Part shown: piece by piece, positions 1 through 6,608 of the stretch
Numbering within the stretch: the stretch's first letter is position 1
Layout: the number at the start of each line of letters is the position of its first letter
Origin: a candidate division FCPU426 bacterium
Lineage (GTDB): Bacteria; Oederibacteriota; JAAXVQ01; JAUVAV01
Assembly: GCA_030619365.1 (NCBI GenBank)
Contig: JAUXBQ010000040.1
Coordinates: 1-14,726 of the forward strand
Direction: 5' to 3'
Length of the DNA: 14,726 nt
Notes under the pieces: generated by a model
The model's input: only the letters and a program-made list of their open reading frames with translations
Databases searched by the model: none
Told to the model about the DNA's origin: nothing
Translations under genes and position numbers: made by a program

Positions 1-1
1 C

Positions 2-607
2 CAGGAGATCGGGGAGATTACGGATACCATTTCCTCGATTGCCGACCAGACCAACCTGTTGGCTCTAAACGCAGCCATTGAGGCCGCCCGGGCGGGAGAT
101 GCGGGAAGAGGTTTTACCGTAGTGGCTGAGGAAATCCGCAAACTGGCCGAAAGTTCGGCGGAAGCGGCTTATAAGATAAACCAGCTTATCAAGGGAATCC
201 AGAAAACATCCCAAGAGGCGGTAGACTCTTCAGTATCCGGTTTTCAAGAAGTAGTGGAAGGCAGAAAGATCGTGGAAAATACCAGCCAGACATTTAACAA
301 GATACTCGAATCGGTTGAGCATACTACCAAGGCGGCAAAGGATATTGTGATTGCCAGCGAACATCAGCTGGAACTAGCCGAAAAAGTAAAAGTCGCCATG
401 AAAGAAGTGGCCAAAGTAGCCGAACAATCATCCGAAGCCAGTAATCAGACATCGGCCTCGGTCGAGGAACAGACCGCATCCATACAACAGATGTCAAGCT
501 CATCCGCGGAACTTGCGCATATGGCGGTAGGTTTAAAAGAGATGGTCGATAGATTCAAGTTAAATGATAAGTCTAAAACTAAAGTTCAGTCCGCTAAGTC
601 AAGTTAG
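2..607 (+). CDS. Methyl-accepting chemotaxis protein, C-terminal signalling domain (5' end outside window)
   Basis: The frame is open from base 2, before any start codon, so the N-terminal sensor and HAMP parts lie upstream of the window. The first visible residues include IADQTNLLALNAAIEAARAG and then GRGFTVVAEEIRKLAE, the conserved hairpin tip of the MCP signalling domain that contacts CheA and CheW. After the tip comes a long helical return arm rich in Ala, Glu, Gln and Ser, with SSEASNQTSASVEEQTAS as a likely methylation or adaptation segment. The protein ends in a short Lys/Ser-rich tail without an obvious CheR-tethering pentapeptide. Established for the family: the receptor dimer passes ligand binding to CheA in the polar array. 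The ligand cannot be inferred here. The family is certain; the 201 visible residues are a fragment only because of the window edge. Confidence 0.95.
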   Translation, partial: QEIGEITDTISSIADQTNLLALNAAIEAARAGDAGRGFTVVAEEIRKLAESSAEAAYKINQLIKGIQKTSQEAVDSSVSGFQEVVEGRKIVENTSQTFNKILESVEHTTKAAKDIVIASEHQLELAEKVKVAMKEVAKVAEQSSEASNQTSASVEEQTASIQQMSSSSAELAHMAVGLKEMVDRFKLNDKSKTKVQSAKSS

Positions 608-616
608 TAATAGTGT

Positions 617-641
617 CGGGGAACGTTCCGGCCTTCCCCCG
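617..641 (+). terminator. Possible hairpin after the chemotaxis receptor gene
   Basis: A left arm CGGGGAA (617-623) faces TTCCCCCG (634-641), which pairs with one bulged C. It starts ten bases after the receptor stop codon and is followed by the AT-rich ATTTAATATG rather than a clean T run. It could end transcription of the receptor gene together with the longer hairpin just downstream. Confidence 0.4.
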
Positions 642-655
642 ATTTAATATGTTAA

Positions 656-693
656 CCGCTTCATTCCCGGCTTTCAAGCCGGGGATGAAGCGG
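656..693 (+). terminator. 18-bp stem hairpin downstream of the chemotaxis receptor gene
   Basis: CCGCTTCATTCCCGGCTT (656-673) pairs with AAGCCGGGGATGAAGCGG (676-693) over 18 positions with one G-T wobble and a two-base formal loop. It is followed by CTTTGTAATAATGGTTTT, a weak T-containing tract. A rho-independent terminator is the simplest reading. The CATTCCCGG core also resembles the palindromic repeats near 13700-13900, so it could instead be a repeat copy serving as a terminator. Confidence 0.55.
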
Positions 694-740
694 CTTTGTA
701 ATAATGGTTTTAACAGATCATATATAATTTTCCCGACCAG

Positions 741-790
741 AGGAGGTTATCGAATGGGACTCCCGTTGGTCGCCCGCTCTTAGAGCGGGG
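741..790 (+). other. Shine-Dalgarno, nine-codon ORF and hairpin
   Basis: AGGAGG at 741-746 is ideally spaced, seven bases, from an ATG at 754. That ATG opens only nine codons (MGLPLVARS) before TAG at 781-783. The end of this mini-ORF lies inside a GC-rich hairpin, CCCGCTCT (773-780) against AGAGCGGG (782-789), with no T run after it. It could be a leader peptide with an attenuator-like hairpin, or the stub of a gene whose rest was lost when the adjoining IS element inserted at about 799. The sequence does not decide between these. Confidence 0.35.
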
Positions 791-798
791 AAATTGAA

Positions 799-998
799 TG
801 GACACAAAGTTAAGATTCTTCATTGTTCTTCTCATATTCCATCGGGTTTTTGTATCCTAAATACGCAGGCCGCCCATAACTCTTGTAATCTTGTAATACA
901 GTTCGATATATCCCGATATATCCGAACATACTCAGCGACGCTTCTTCACGGCTTTGGTGACTCTCCCGGTATATATGTTCCATCTTGCTTGCCTCATT
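799..998 (-). mobile_element. IS3-family insertion sequence remnant (3' end of transposase)
   Basis: Read on the minus strand from 998 to the TAA at 810-812, 62 codons give a sequence containing EEASLSMFGYIGIYR and then GRPAYLGYKNPMEYEKN. This matches the C-terminal end of IS3-family OrfB integrases, where the family pattern is roughly EEA-x-F-x-YI-x-YN...RRHSxLGYxSPxEYE. The part between the two blocks is garbled and the expected YNRxRRHS is not intact, so the copy is decayed. A stop lies in frame just upstream, at 999-1001. The element probably ends at the TGGACACAAAG beginning at 799, since IS3 ends start with TG and the transposase stop usually lies close to the right end. The rest of the element is absent, being replaced by rarA. 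Confidence 0.7.
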
Positions 999-1024
999 TC
1001 ACTCCAAAGGCGGAAACCGCATAC

Positions 1025-2410
1025 ATGCCGAAACCCAAAAAGACCGGCCCTGACCTGTTCGATCAGGCGCTGGCGCGCAATGCCGGTCAGTCGCCTCTGG
1101 CGGACCGGGTTCGTCCCCTTACGCTGGATGAAGTCCGGGGCCAGGAGCACCTGCTGGGCGCGGGCAAAGTGTTGCGTCAGTCCATTCTGCAAGATCAATT
1201 GCCGTCGATCATTTTCTGGGGCCCGCCGGGATCGGGAAAAACCACGCTGGCCCGCCTGATTGCCCGTTATACGGGCGCTGATTTCCACGGCTACTCGGCG
1301 GTAACATCCGGCATTAAGGAGTTGAAGGAAGTGCTGGTCGCCGCCCGGGACCTGAAGAAATTCCATCAGCGCCGGACCATTCTGTTCATCGACGAAATCC
1401 ACCGTTTTAATAAAGCCCAGCAGGACGCTTTTTTACCCGCCGTGGAACAGGGGACCATTGTGCTGGTGGGCGCCACGACCGAGAACCCGTCATTTGAGGT
1501 GAATGCCGCGCTTTTGTCGCGCTGCCAGGTTTTTGTGTTGAAGACGCTGACTTCAAAGGACCTGGAGGCGATCATCCAGGGCGCGTTGACTGACCCGGAG
1601 CGGGGGCTGGGCGCGCGGCAGCTTGAGCTGCAGCCGGATGCCCGGCAATATTTGGCCCAACAAGCCCACGGCGACGCGCGGTCCGCGTTAAACGGATTGG
1701 AATTGGCCGCCGCCCTGGCGGGCGTGTCCGGCAGCCCGCAGATTACCCGGGTCCTGGCGGAAGAGGCCATGCAGAAAAAGGCCCTGCGCTATGACAAGGA
1801 CGGTGAAGAGCATTACAACCTGATTTCCGCCCTGCATAAAAGCGTGCGCGGCTCAGACCCGGATGCCGCGGCGTATTGGCTGGGGCGGATGCTGGAAGCC
1901 GGGGAAGACCCCCGTTACTTGCTGCGGCGCCTGGCGCGTATGGCGAGTGAGGATATCGGCCTGGCTGATCCCCAGGCGCTGGTCATGGCAGCCAGCGCCA
2001 AACAAGTGTTTGATTTTATCGGTCTGCCCGAAGGCAAGCTGGCTCTGGTGGAGCTGGCCGTATATTTGAGCCTGGCCCCCAAGAGTAATGCCCTGGAAGC
2101 CGGTTATTTCAAAATCCTGCGGTCGATCCAGGATCATGGGGAACTGGAGGTGCCCTTGCATATCCGGAATGCGCCCACCGCTCTGATGCGTTCTTTGGGA
2201 TACGGAAAGGATTACCAATACGCGCATGATTATCCGGAGCATTGGGTGGCGGATGATTATCTTCCGGAGCAACTTCGCCAGGACCGGTTTTATCAGCCCG
2301 GCGCTCAGGGCTGGGAAGGGGAACGCGCCCGGCAGCTGGAGGAACGCCTTCGCAAAAGGGAGCAAGCCCGTCTCCAAAAGCAACCACGGCCGATAAAACC
2401 GGAGGAATAG
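1025..2410 (+). CDS. rarA: Replication-associated recombination protein A (AAA+ ATPase RarA/MgsA)
   Basis: A 461-residue protein of typical family length. Walker A is GPPGSGKT (residues 66-73), Walker B is ILFIDEIHRFNKAQQDAFLP (119-138) with the family's RFNKAQQDAFLP extension, sensor 1 is GATTENPSF (149-157), and LLSRC (163-167) holds the likely arginine finger. The C-terminal half carries the clamp-loader-like helical and MgsA tetramerisation regions (for example ASEDIGLADPQAL and YKYAHDYP-type GYGKDYQYAHDYPEHW). Established role: a tetrameric ATPase related to clamp loaders that acts at stalled forks and on single-stranded DNA ends with SSB. I chose ATG 1025 because a longer in-frame opening from TTG 794 would translate the antisense of the IS remnant. 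AAAGGCGG lies about 11 bases upstream. It stands alone: the next gene starts 116 bases later. Confidence 0.95.
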   Translation: MPKPKKTGPDLFDQALARNAGQSPLADRVRPLTLDEVRGQEHLLGAGKVLRQSILQDQLPSIIFWGPPGSGKTTLARLIARYTGADFHGYSAVTSGIKELKEVLVAARDLKKFHQRRTILFIDEIHRFNKAQQDAFLPAVEQGTIVLVGATTENPSFEVNAALLSRCQVFVLKTLTSKDLEAIIQGALTDPERGLGARQLELQPDARQYLAQQAHGDARSALNGLELAAALAGVSGSPQITRVLAEEAMQKKALRYDKDGEEHYNLISALHKSVRGSDPDAAAYWLGRMLEAGEDPRYLLRRLARMASEDIGLADPQALVMAASAKQVFDFIGLPEGKLALVELAVYLSLAPKSNALEAGYFKILRSIQDHGELEVPLHIRNAPTALMRSLGYGKDYQYAHDYPEHWVADDYLPEQLRQDRFYQPGAQGWEGERARQLEERLRKREQARLQKQPRPIKPEE

Positions 2411-2526
2411 GCGCATCCCGAATTCCCAGGTGAAAGCACAAAGTATTTTGTAATAAAATCAGAAGGGGGACCCTCTAATAGAAAGAAGGTCAAAATCGTT
2501 CCTTCCCAAAGGCGGTGAATTCAAAT
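2411..2526 (+). other. Intergenic region ahead of the six-gene membrane/two-component cluster
   Basis: This 116-base spacer must hold the promoter of the cluster if it is not read through from rarA. TTTTGTAATAAAAT (2447-2460) is AT-rich and -10-like, but no convincing -35 partner is visible. No strong terminator hairpin was found after rarA, so read-through from rarA remains possible. Confidence 0.3.
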
Positions 2527-3267
2527 ATGCCGGAAGCCGGTGATCCCCGCGTAAAGGCCCAGCCGAACAAACGGCTCCCTTGGTATTTTCTCGCCATCCT
2601 CGCTTTTTTTATGCTTCCCATTACTTTCCTTCTGGAAAAGTGTAAACCCATCCAGGTCCCGGCTTTTCTGAAATCCCTGGCCGGCATCATGCTTTTGGGA
2701 TACGCCTGGAGTTATCTGGTCTCATCCAGCGGGTGGTGGACGTTCAACCCGGCGACCATGCTGGGCTGGGAAGCGATTCTCCATATGCCCCTGGAAGAAC
2801 TGCTGTTTTACCCGCTTGGCGGCTCCTTAAGCATCCTGGTTTACATCGCCTGGTCCGGGCAGGATTGCGACCAGGCCCGCGCCGGGAAATCCTACCTGTT
2901 AATTTTAGGCGGAATTACACTTTGCGTGCTGCTGGCCGTGCTGGTATCCCTGCGGCAAAATGGGAAAATACCCTGGTATGTTCTCAGTCAGGTCGTGTTG
3001 TTCAACGGGCTGAGTATCGGCCTATGGTTCCGGGCTTCCTCCCGTGTCTTGGCCCGGCCGGCCGCGCTGACCGTGGCGGTTCTGACCGTAATAGGTTTTT
3101 TCTGGAATTGGCTGGCGTTTACGCAAACCTGGTGGGCCTACCACGCCACGCTGGGCTGGATGTTTCCGCCCCAAGTGCCGGTGGATGACTGGAACTTTTT
3201 TATTTTTGCCCCCCTGGCCGCCGCCTCGTTGTACGAATTCTATGCTTCCCGCAGAGGATCAGGCTGA
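2527..3267 (+). CDS. Lycopene cyclase domain-like membrane protein, two half-domains fused
   Basis: A 246-residue polytopic membrane protein with about six to seven hydrophobic segments. Two halves resemble the small CrtYc/CrtYd lycopene cyclase domain. The first has GWWTFNPATMLGWEAI leading into PLEELLFY (PLEE at 88-91). The second has TWWAYHATLGW followed by PVDDWNFFIFAP (PVDD at 218-221). The aromatic-rich W-W-x-[FY] stretch followed by P-x-[ED]-[ED]-x-x-F is the family hallmark; the second half keeps two acids as Asp-Asp. I prefer ATG 2527 to GTG 2515 because AGGCGG (2510-2515) sits at a ribosome-binding distance from 2527 and directly abuts 2515. Heterodimeric or fused enzymes of this family cyclise lycopene ends, but no carotenoid gene is visible nearby, so the substrate is unproven. 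It is first in a tightly packed cluster. Confidence 0.75.
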   Translation: MPEAGDPRVKAQPNKRLPWYFLAILAFFMLPITFLLEKCKPIQVPAFLKSLAGIMLLGYAWSYLVSSSGWWTFNPATMLGWEAILHMPLEELLFYPLGGSLSILVYIAWSGQDCDQARAGKSYLLILGGITLCVLLAVLVSLRQNGKIPWYVLSQVVLFNGLSIGLWFRASSRVLARPAALTVAVLTVIGFFWNWLAFTQTWWAYHATLGWMFPPQVPVDDWNFFIFAPLAAASLYEFYASRRGSG

Positions 3268-3629
3268 TGTGGCCCTGGTATTTCATCATGGATGTGGGAC
3301 TCTGGACACTCGCGGCAGCCGTGGTATTCTGGGCTTGGCCCCATCTCGGCCATTGGTGGCGTTTGAGCGCCTGTTTGACCGCGGGATTGGTGATGATTTT
3401 ACAAAGCCTAAATGAAGTACTCAGCCGTCAGGTATTCCAGGCCTGGACTTTTTCCTATGAACACAACCGGATGGTCGGCGTCACTTTTCTGGGCGAACCC
3501 CTGGAAGAACACCTTTTTTGGTGGGCGTTTGCCTGGATGCTGCCGTTTTTTTACCTGGGCCTGGTGGCTTGGTTTGGAAAAAGAGACCGGAAACACGGGC
3601 GGCCGGTGAAAGTGAGCGCGCATGAGTAA
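3267..3629 (+). CDS. Small lycopene cyclase domain-like membrane protein (CrtYc/d size)
   Basis: A 120-residue protein with three predicted membrane segments (about residues 8-25, 36-50 and 83-103), the size and topology of a single CrtYc or CrtYd subunit. The diagnostic stretch is W-T-F-S-Y (60-64), then GVTFLGEPLEEHLFWWAF with the PLEE motif at 78-81. Its ATG shares one base with the stop of the preceding gene (TGATG), so translation is probably coupled. The tail from residue 104 is basic and hydrophilic. Seen: motif, size and coupling. Known: single-domain proteins of this family work as heterodimers. Inference: this protein may pair with the next, similar-sized gene product. Confidence 0.75.
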   Translation: MWPWYFIMDVGLWTLAAAVVFWAWPHLGHWWRLSACLTAGLVMILQSLNEVLSRQVFQAWTFSYEHNRMVGVTFLGEPLEEHLFWWAFAWMLPFFYLGLVAWFGKRDRKHGRPVKVSAHE

Positions 3630-3996
3630 CCAGCGCCTGCGCCGGCCTCGGGGAGCCTACCGCTACCAGGAAGGTCAGCGGGGATTGTACTGGTTTTGGT
3701 GGTTGCTCGGGGTATGCGCGCAAGTCGTGATTTTATTGCCCGGTGTCATTAAATCGTTGCATTTCAGAGCCATGCTGGTAACGTCTTGCTTGTTCGTGGT
3801 CCTGATCTTTGTCCTCGAAAACCTGGGTATTTACCTGGGGTGGTGGATCTGGAATGAACGGAAAATTCTTGGTCCCAAGGTTTTGTTGCTTCCACTGGAG
3901 GAGTTTTTGCTATACTTCGTCGTAGTGCCATCTGTCTTGATTACTCTGGTTTATTGCTTTAAAATCGTCCGATATTTTGACCGGAGGAGAAAATAA
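3622..3996 (+). CDS. Small lycopene cyclase domain-like membrane protein (CrtYc/d size)
   Basis: A 124-residue protein with a basic, Arg-rich N-terminus and three membrane segments (about 24-41, 50-73 and 90-112). It carries the clearest family signature of the four: ENLGIYLGWWIWNERKILGP followed by LLPLEEFLLYF, with PLEE at 91-94. The ATG lies eight bases inside the end of the preceding gene, so the two are translationally coupled. CrtYc and CrtYd of actinobacteria and myxobacteria are adjacent small genes of this size that form one enzyme, which makes this gene and its predecessor a plausible pair. The absence of phytoene synthase or desaturase genes here leaves the real substrate unknown. 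Confidence 0.78.
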   Translation: MSNQRLRRPRGAYRYQEGQRGLYWFWWLLGVCAQVVILLPGVIKSLHFRAMLVTSCLFVVLIFVLENLGIYLGWWIWNERKILGPKVLLLPLEEFLLYFVVVPSVLITLVYCFKIVRYFDRRRK

Positions 3997-3997
3997 C

Positions 3998-4531
3998 ATG
4001 TGGCAGACTATCGTCGCCTGGCGCGGCGAATTGCTGACGCTTGCGGCTTTACTGATATCCTGGCTGGTTTTTCGCTACCGGTTGAAAAGAAATTTTTGGC
4101 ACATGTGGATACCGGGTGCGATCCTGGGCCTGGCCGTGGAATTCATGACCGAGCCGGAATGGACCTACTCCCTGCAATGTTACCTCTGGCGGGATATTTC
4201 CCCTTTCGTGATCGCGGGCTGGGGCATTGTCTTTACCTGGCTTGTGACGATTTCCGATTATTGCTATCGCAAAATGTTTGGCGCGCCCCCGGGAACGCGA
4301 GGGCCCCGGGACCCGCGCCTGTGGCTGACGGATATCATCGTCGGGATACCTCTTTTCCTGGGCAACGAGCTTTTTGGTCTTCACATAATAAAAATATGGC
4401 AGTACAATACGGTATTGCGCTGGGACACCATGATCCCCCTGATTGATTATCCTCTGGAGGGGTTGGTGGCGATCATATGCTTCAGTCTGGCTGTGCCGGC
4501 CGCGGTGCGATACTGGAAAGGATATAAATAA
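3998..4531 (+). CDS. Divergent membrane protein related to the lycopene cyclase-like neighbours
   Basis: A 177-residue membrane protein with about five hydrophobic segments. GGAGGAG at 3983-3989 is well spaced from ATG 3998, so I chose this start over the upstream in-frame opening at 3977. It begins one base after the preceding stop. The C-terminal half has GNELFGLHIIKIWQYN, then PLIDYPLEGLVAI, which parallels the E-x-x-G...W-x-W/Y-N...PLEE pattern of the neighbours but with Glu-Gly (PLEG, 152-155) in place of the acidic pair. The N-terminal half (VEFMTEPEWTYS, then DISPFVIAGWG) looks like a further, more worn repeat. I infer common ancestry with the three preceding proteins, perhaps with catalysis lost. 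It could also be an unrelated membrane family that only resembles them. Confidence 0.6.
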   Translation: MWQTIVAWRGELLTLAALLISWLVFRYRLKRNFWHMWIPGAILGLAVEFMTEPEWTYSLQCYLWRDISPFVIAGWGIVFTWLVTISDYCYRKMFGAPPGTRGPRDPRLWLTDIIVGIPLFLGNELFGLHIIKIWQYNTVLRWDTMIPLIDYPLEGLVAIICFSLAVPAAVRYWKGYK

Positions 4532-4533
4532 TT

Positions 4534-6222
4534 TTGGGATCAGGTGTCTTGTTGCAGGAATTTAAGTTAATCCGGGTCGTGCTCAGGATTAACGCGGTCA
4601 GCGCGCTGGCTTTCATACCTCTTTTTTGGAAATTCATTCCACCCGCCAATCATTTTGCGTTTTTAACCATTTTGGTTTTAACTGTCGTGTACAGCGCGGG
4701 GCTTTATTTTTGGCTGAATGACAGAAATTATCGCGTCATTGCCTTGATATTAATATTTCTTTTAACGGTTTTTAATACCGTTGGTTTGTTCGTCCATCCG
4801 CTGTCGCGTCATTTTATTATCGCCTTGCTGATCTTTACCTTTATTCTTGGCATCAATGTTTTGGTGGTTAGCTGGCCTGATGTATTGGTCACCAATATCC
4901 TATTGTACGCGACCGTCAGCGTGATCGTCTGGCTGCCTCAGACCGGTGTGCGTCAATCGCTGGCAGGATACGGAATCGATGCCACGATTGCCGCCATTGC
5001 CCTGTCTATTTATTTTGCGCTTATACTACTTTTAGGCACGGGTTTGGTTGAAGTGAAGCGCAAGACCGAGGGGAAACTCCGCGAACTCAATAAAAATCTG
5101 AATCAGCGCGTGGAGGAAAAGGTCACCGAAATCCAGCAGACCCAGGAGCAGTTGGAACGCATCCTGCGTCACATTCCGGTGGGCGTGGTCATCGTGGATG
5201 AGCGGCTCAATGTCATCTATACCAACGGCGTGCATTTTCAGTTCTCCCTGCAGGAAGGGAAGGCGCGGGAACATCCGAAAACGCTGCTGCCCCTGGAGCT
5301 GCTGCGCGAACAGTTTTTAAAGGAGAAAGCGCCCAGGCTTCTGGAGAACCGCGAAGATTTGGTCGGGCACCGGCTGGAATTCATCCGTCCGGACCAGCAT
5401 CTCCTGATCATCCGTTACTCCTTCGTGTGCGTGCGGCTGGCCTCGGAAAAAGGGGAATTGCTCCGGCTGGTGCTGGTCACGGAAAACATCACCGGGGAAG
5501 AAACCCTGCGCAACAAATTGGTGCGGACCAATCAATTGGCCGAAATGGGCAAAATGGCCGCCAGCCTCGTGCACGCGGTGAATAATCCCCTGGCCGGCAT
5601 CAAGCTCAACCTGGAACTGATGGAAATGGGGCTGCTCAACTCGGACAAGCGGGAAAAGATATTCGCCACCCTGACCAAGGGCGTGAATCGCATAGACCGG
5701 ATTATCCGGAGTTTCCTCTCCTTCGCCCGTCAGGAGCGGCCCCGGAAGCAATGGACCCGGATTCAAACGATTCTGCGCGATACGCTGGACATGACCGCCA
5801 ACTACCAGCCCTATCACGGCATTCAGGTGCGCCTGGAGTGCGATCAGGACCTGCCGGCCATTGCCGTGGACCGCCTGCGCCTGGAGCAAGTCTTTGTCAA
5901 CCTGATCAATAACGCCCGGGACGCCATGACGCGCGGCGGCGGGGAGCTGCTTATCCACTGCGGGCAGGAGGACGAACACCTGGTCATCCGCGTTCAGGAC
6001 AGCGGAAAAGGCATCAAGCCGGAGGATCTGCCCAAGATATTTACGCCCTTTTTTACCACGAAAGAACGGGGGCATGGCACGGGCCTGGGGCTGGCGACCA
6101 GCTACGGCATCATTCAGGAGCACGGGGGGAGCCTGGAAGCCGAGAGCCGCGAAGGCGCCGGCGCCACCTTTACCATCCGTCTGCCCATCATCAGCCAGGA
6201 GACAAAAAAGGGTGGGGGCTAA
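4534..6222 (+). CDS. Membrane-bound PAS sensor histidine kinase (NtrB-like)
   Basis: A protein of up to 562 residues. About six membrane segments fill residues 15-172 with almost no periplasmic loop. A charged coiled-coil (about 173-212) leads to a PAS-like domain (about 207-325, containing IPVGVVIVDERLNVIY). The H-box EMGKMAASLVHAVNNPLAG puts the phosphorylated His at 347, in the NtrB/AtoS style where HAVNNPL replaces HEIRNPL. The ATPase domain has an N-box (NLINNARDAM), a G1 box DSGKG (489-493), an F-box FFTTK and a G2 box GTGLGL (515-520). All catalytic parts are present. The start is uncertain: TTG 4534 lies two bases after the previous stop, and TTG 4549 or 4552 are alternatives. The tightly embedded sensor suggests detection of a membrane or lipid-phase signal, possibly the product of the four preceding genes; this is inference. 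Confidence 0.9.
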   Translation: MGSGVLLQEFKLIRVVLRINAVSALAFIPLFWKFIPPANHFAFLTILVLTVVYSAGLYFWLNDRNYRVIALILIFLLTVFNTVGLFVHPLSRHFIIALLIFTFILGINVLVVSWPDVLVTNILLYATVSVIVWLPQTGVRQSLAGYGIDATIAAIALSIYFALILLLGTGLVEVKRKTEGKLRELNKNLNQRVEEKVTEIQQTQEQLERILRHIPVGVVIVDERLNVIYTNGVHFQFSLQEGKAREHPKTLLPLELLREQFLKEKAPRLLENREDLVGHRLEFIRPDQHLLIIRYSFVCVRLASEKGELLRLVLVTENITGEETLRNKLVRTNQLAEMGKMAASLVHAVNNPLAGIKLNLELMEMGLLNSDKREKIFATLTKGVNRIDRIIRSFLSFARQERPRKQWTRIQTILRDTLDMTANYQPYHGIQVRLECDQDLPAIAVDRLRLEQVFVNLINNARDAMTRGGGELLIHCGQEDEHLVIRVQDSGKGIKPEDLPKIFTPFFTTKERGHGTGLGLATSYGIIQEHGGSLEAESREGAGATFTIRLPIISQETKKGGG

Positions 6223-6571
6223 AACGCGCCGGATTTTAGTCGTGGAGGATGAACCGGCCATTCGCGAGGCTGTGGTGGTTTTTCTGTCCCATCTCAACTA
6301 CCGGATGGACCAGGCGGAAAACGGTATTGAAGCTTTGCATTATATCAAAAGCAATTCCTACGATCTGATCATCCTGGATATTAAAATGCCTTACATCAAT
6401 GGCCGGCAGCTTATGGAAATACTCGCCGAAAACCGCATTCGCATTCCGGTGCTGGTCATGTCGGCCGTCGCTCAGGCCGAGGTGTTATTCCAGGAAAAGG
6501 GCCGTTTGGAGAAAACCTTTGACTTGAAAACGCTGCGGGAAAAAGTGGAGGAAATCCTGGGACTGGAGTAA
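6212..6571 (+). CDS. Receiver-only response regulator (CheY-like)
   Basis: A 119-residue single receiver domain starting at GTG 6212, eleven bases inside the end of the kinase gene, with AGGAG at 6197-6201 as ribosome-binding site. The acidic pair is Glu12-Asp13 (LVVEDEP), the phosphorylated residue is Asp56 in LIILDIKMP, the switch Ser is 84 in VLVMSA, and the conserved Lys is 101 in KTF, where the usual Pro is Thr. There is no output domain; the stop codon lies inside a perfect inverted repeat. It is almost certainly the phospho-acceptor of the upstream kinase. It could act by protein contact, pass phosphate on through a relay, or, less likely, act as a phosphate sink. An upstream in-frame ATG at 6074 would lie deep inside the kinase gene and is rejected. 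Confidence 0.9.
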   Translation: MGAKTRRILVVEDEPAIREAVVVFLSHLNYRMDQAENGIEALHYIKSNSYDLIILDIKMPYINGRQLMEILAENRIRIPVLVMSAVAQAEVLFQEKGRLEKTFDLKTLREKVEEILGLE

Positions 6572-6608
6572 CCTATCAGTCATGGTACTAACATGACTGA
6601 TAGGTTAC
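6568..6608 (+). terminator. 17-bp perfect inverted repeat at the end of the response regulator gene
   Basis: GTAACCTATCAGTCATG (6568-6584) is perfectly repeated in inverse orientation at 6592-6608, with a seven-base loop. The left arm overlaps the stop codon of the response regulator gene. No T run follows, so it is not a textbook intrinsic terminator; it may stabilise the 3' end of the mRNA, be part of a small mobile repeat, or bind a protein. Confidence 0.5.

Noticed and set aside
794..1024. In-frame upstream extension of rarA from TTG 794
   Set aside because: It is the antisense of a decayed IS3 transposase fragment and has no similarity to RarA N-termini; ATG 1025 begins the usual N-terminus.
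1366..2441. Several minus-strand open frames opposite rarA
   Set aside because: They are shadows of a GC-rich coding strand, with no recognisable domain or ribosome-binding site.
6074..6211. Upstream start of the response regulator inside the kinase gene
   Set aside because: The added residues are the kinase's ATPase region read in another frame; GTG 6212 starts just before the receiver domain and has a ribosome-binding site.
5317..6297. Long minus-strand open frame opposite the histidine kinase
   Set aside because: It is the complement of the kinase's GC-rich coding sequence; it has no credible domain and the plus strand has all kinase motifs.
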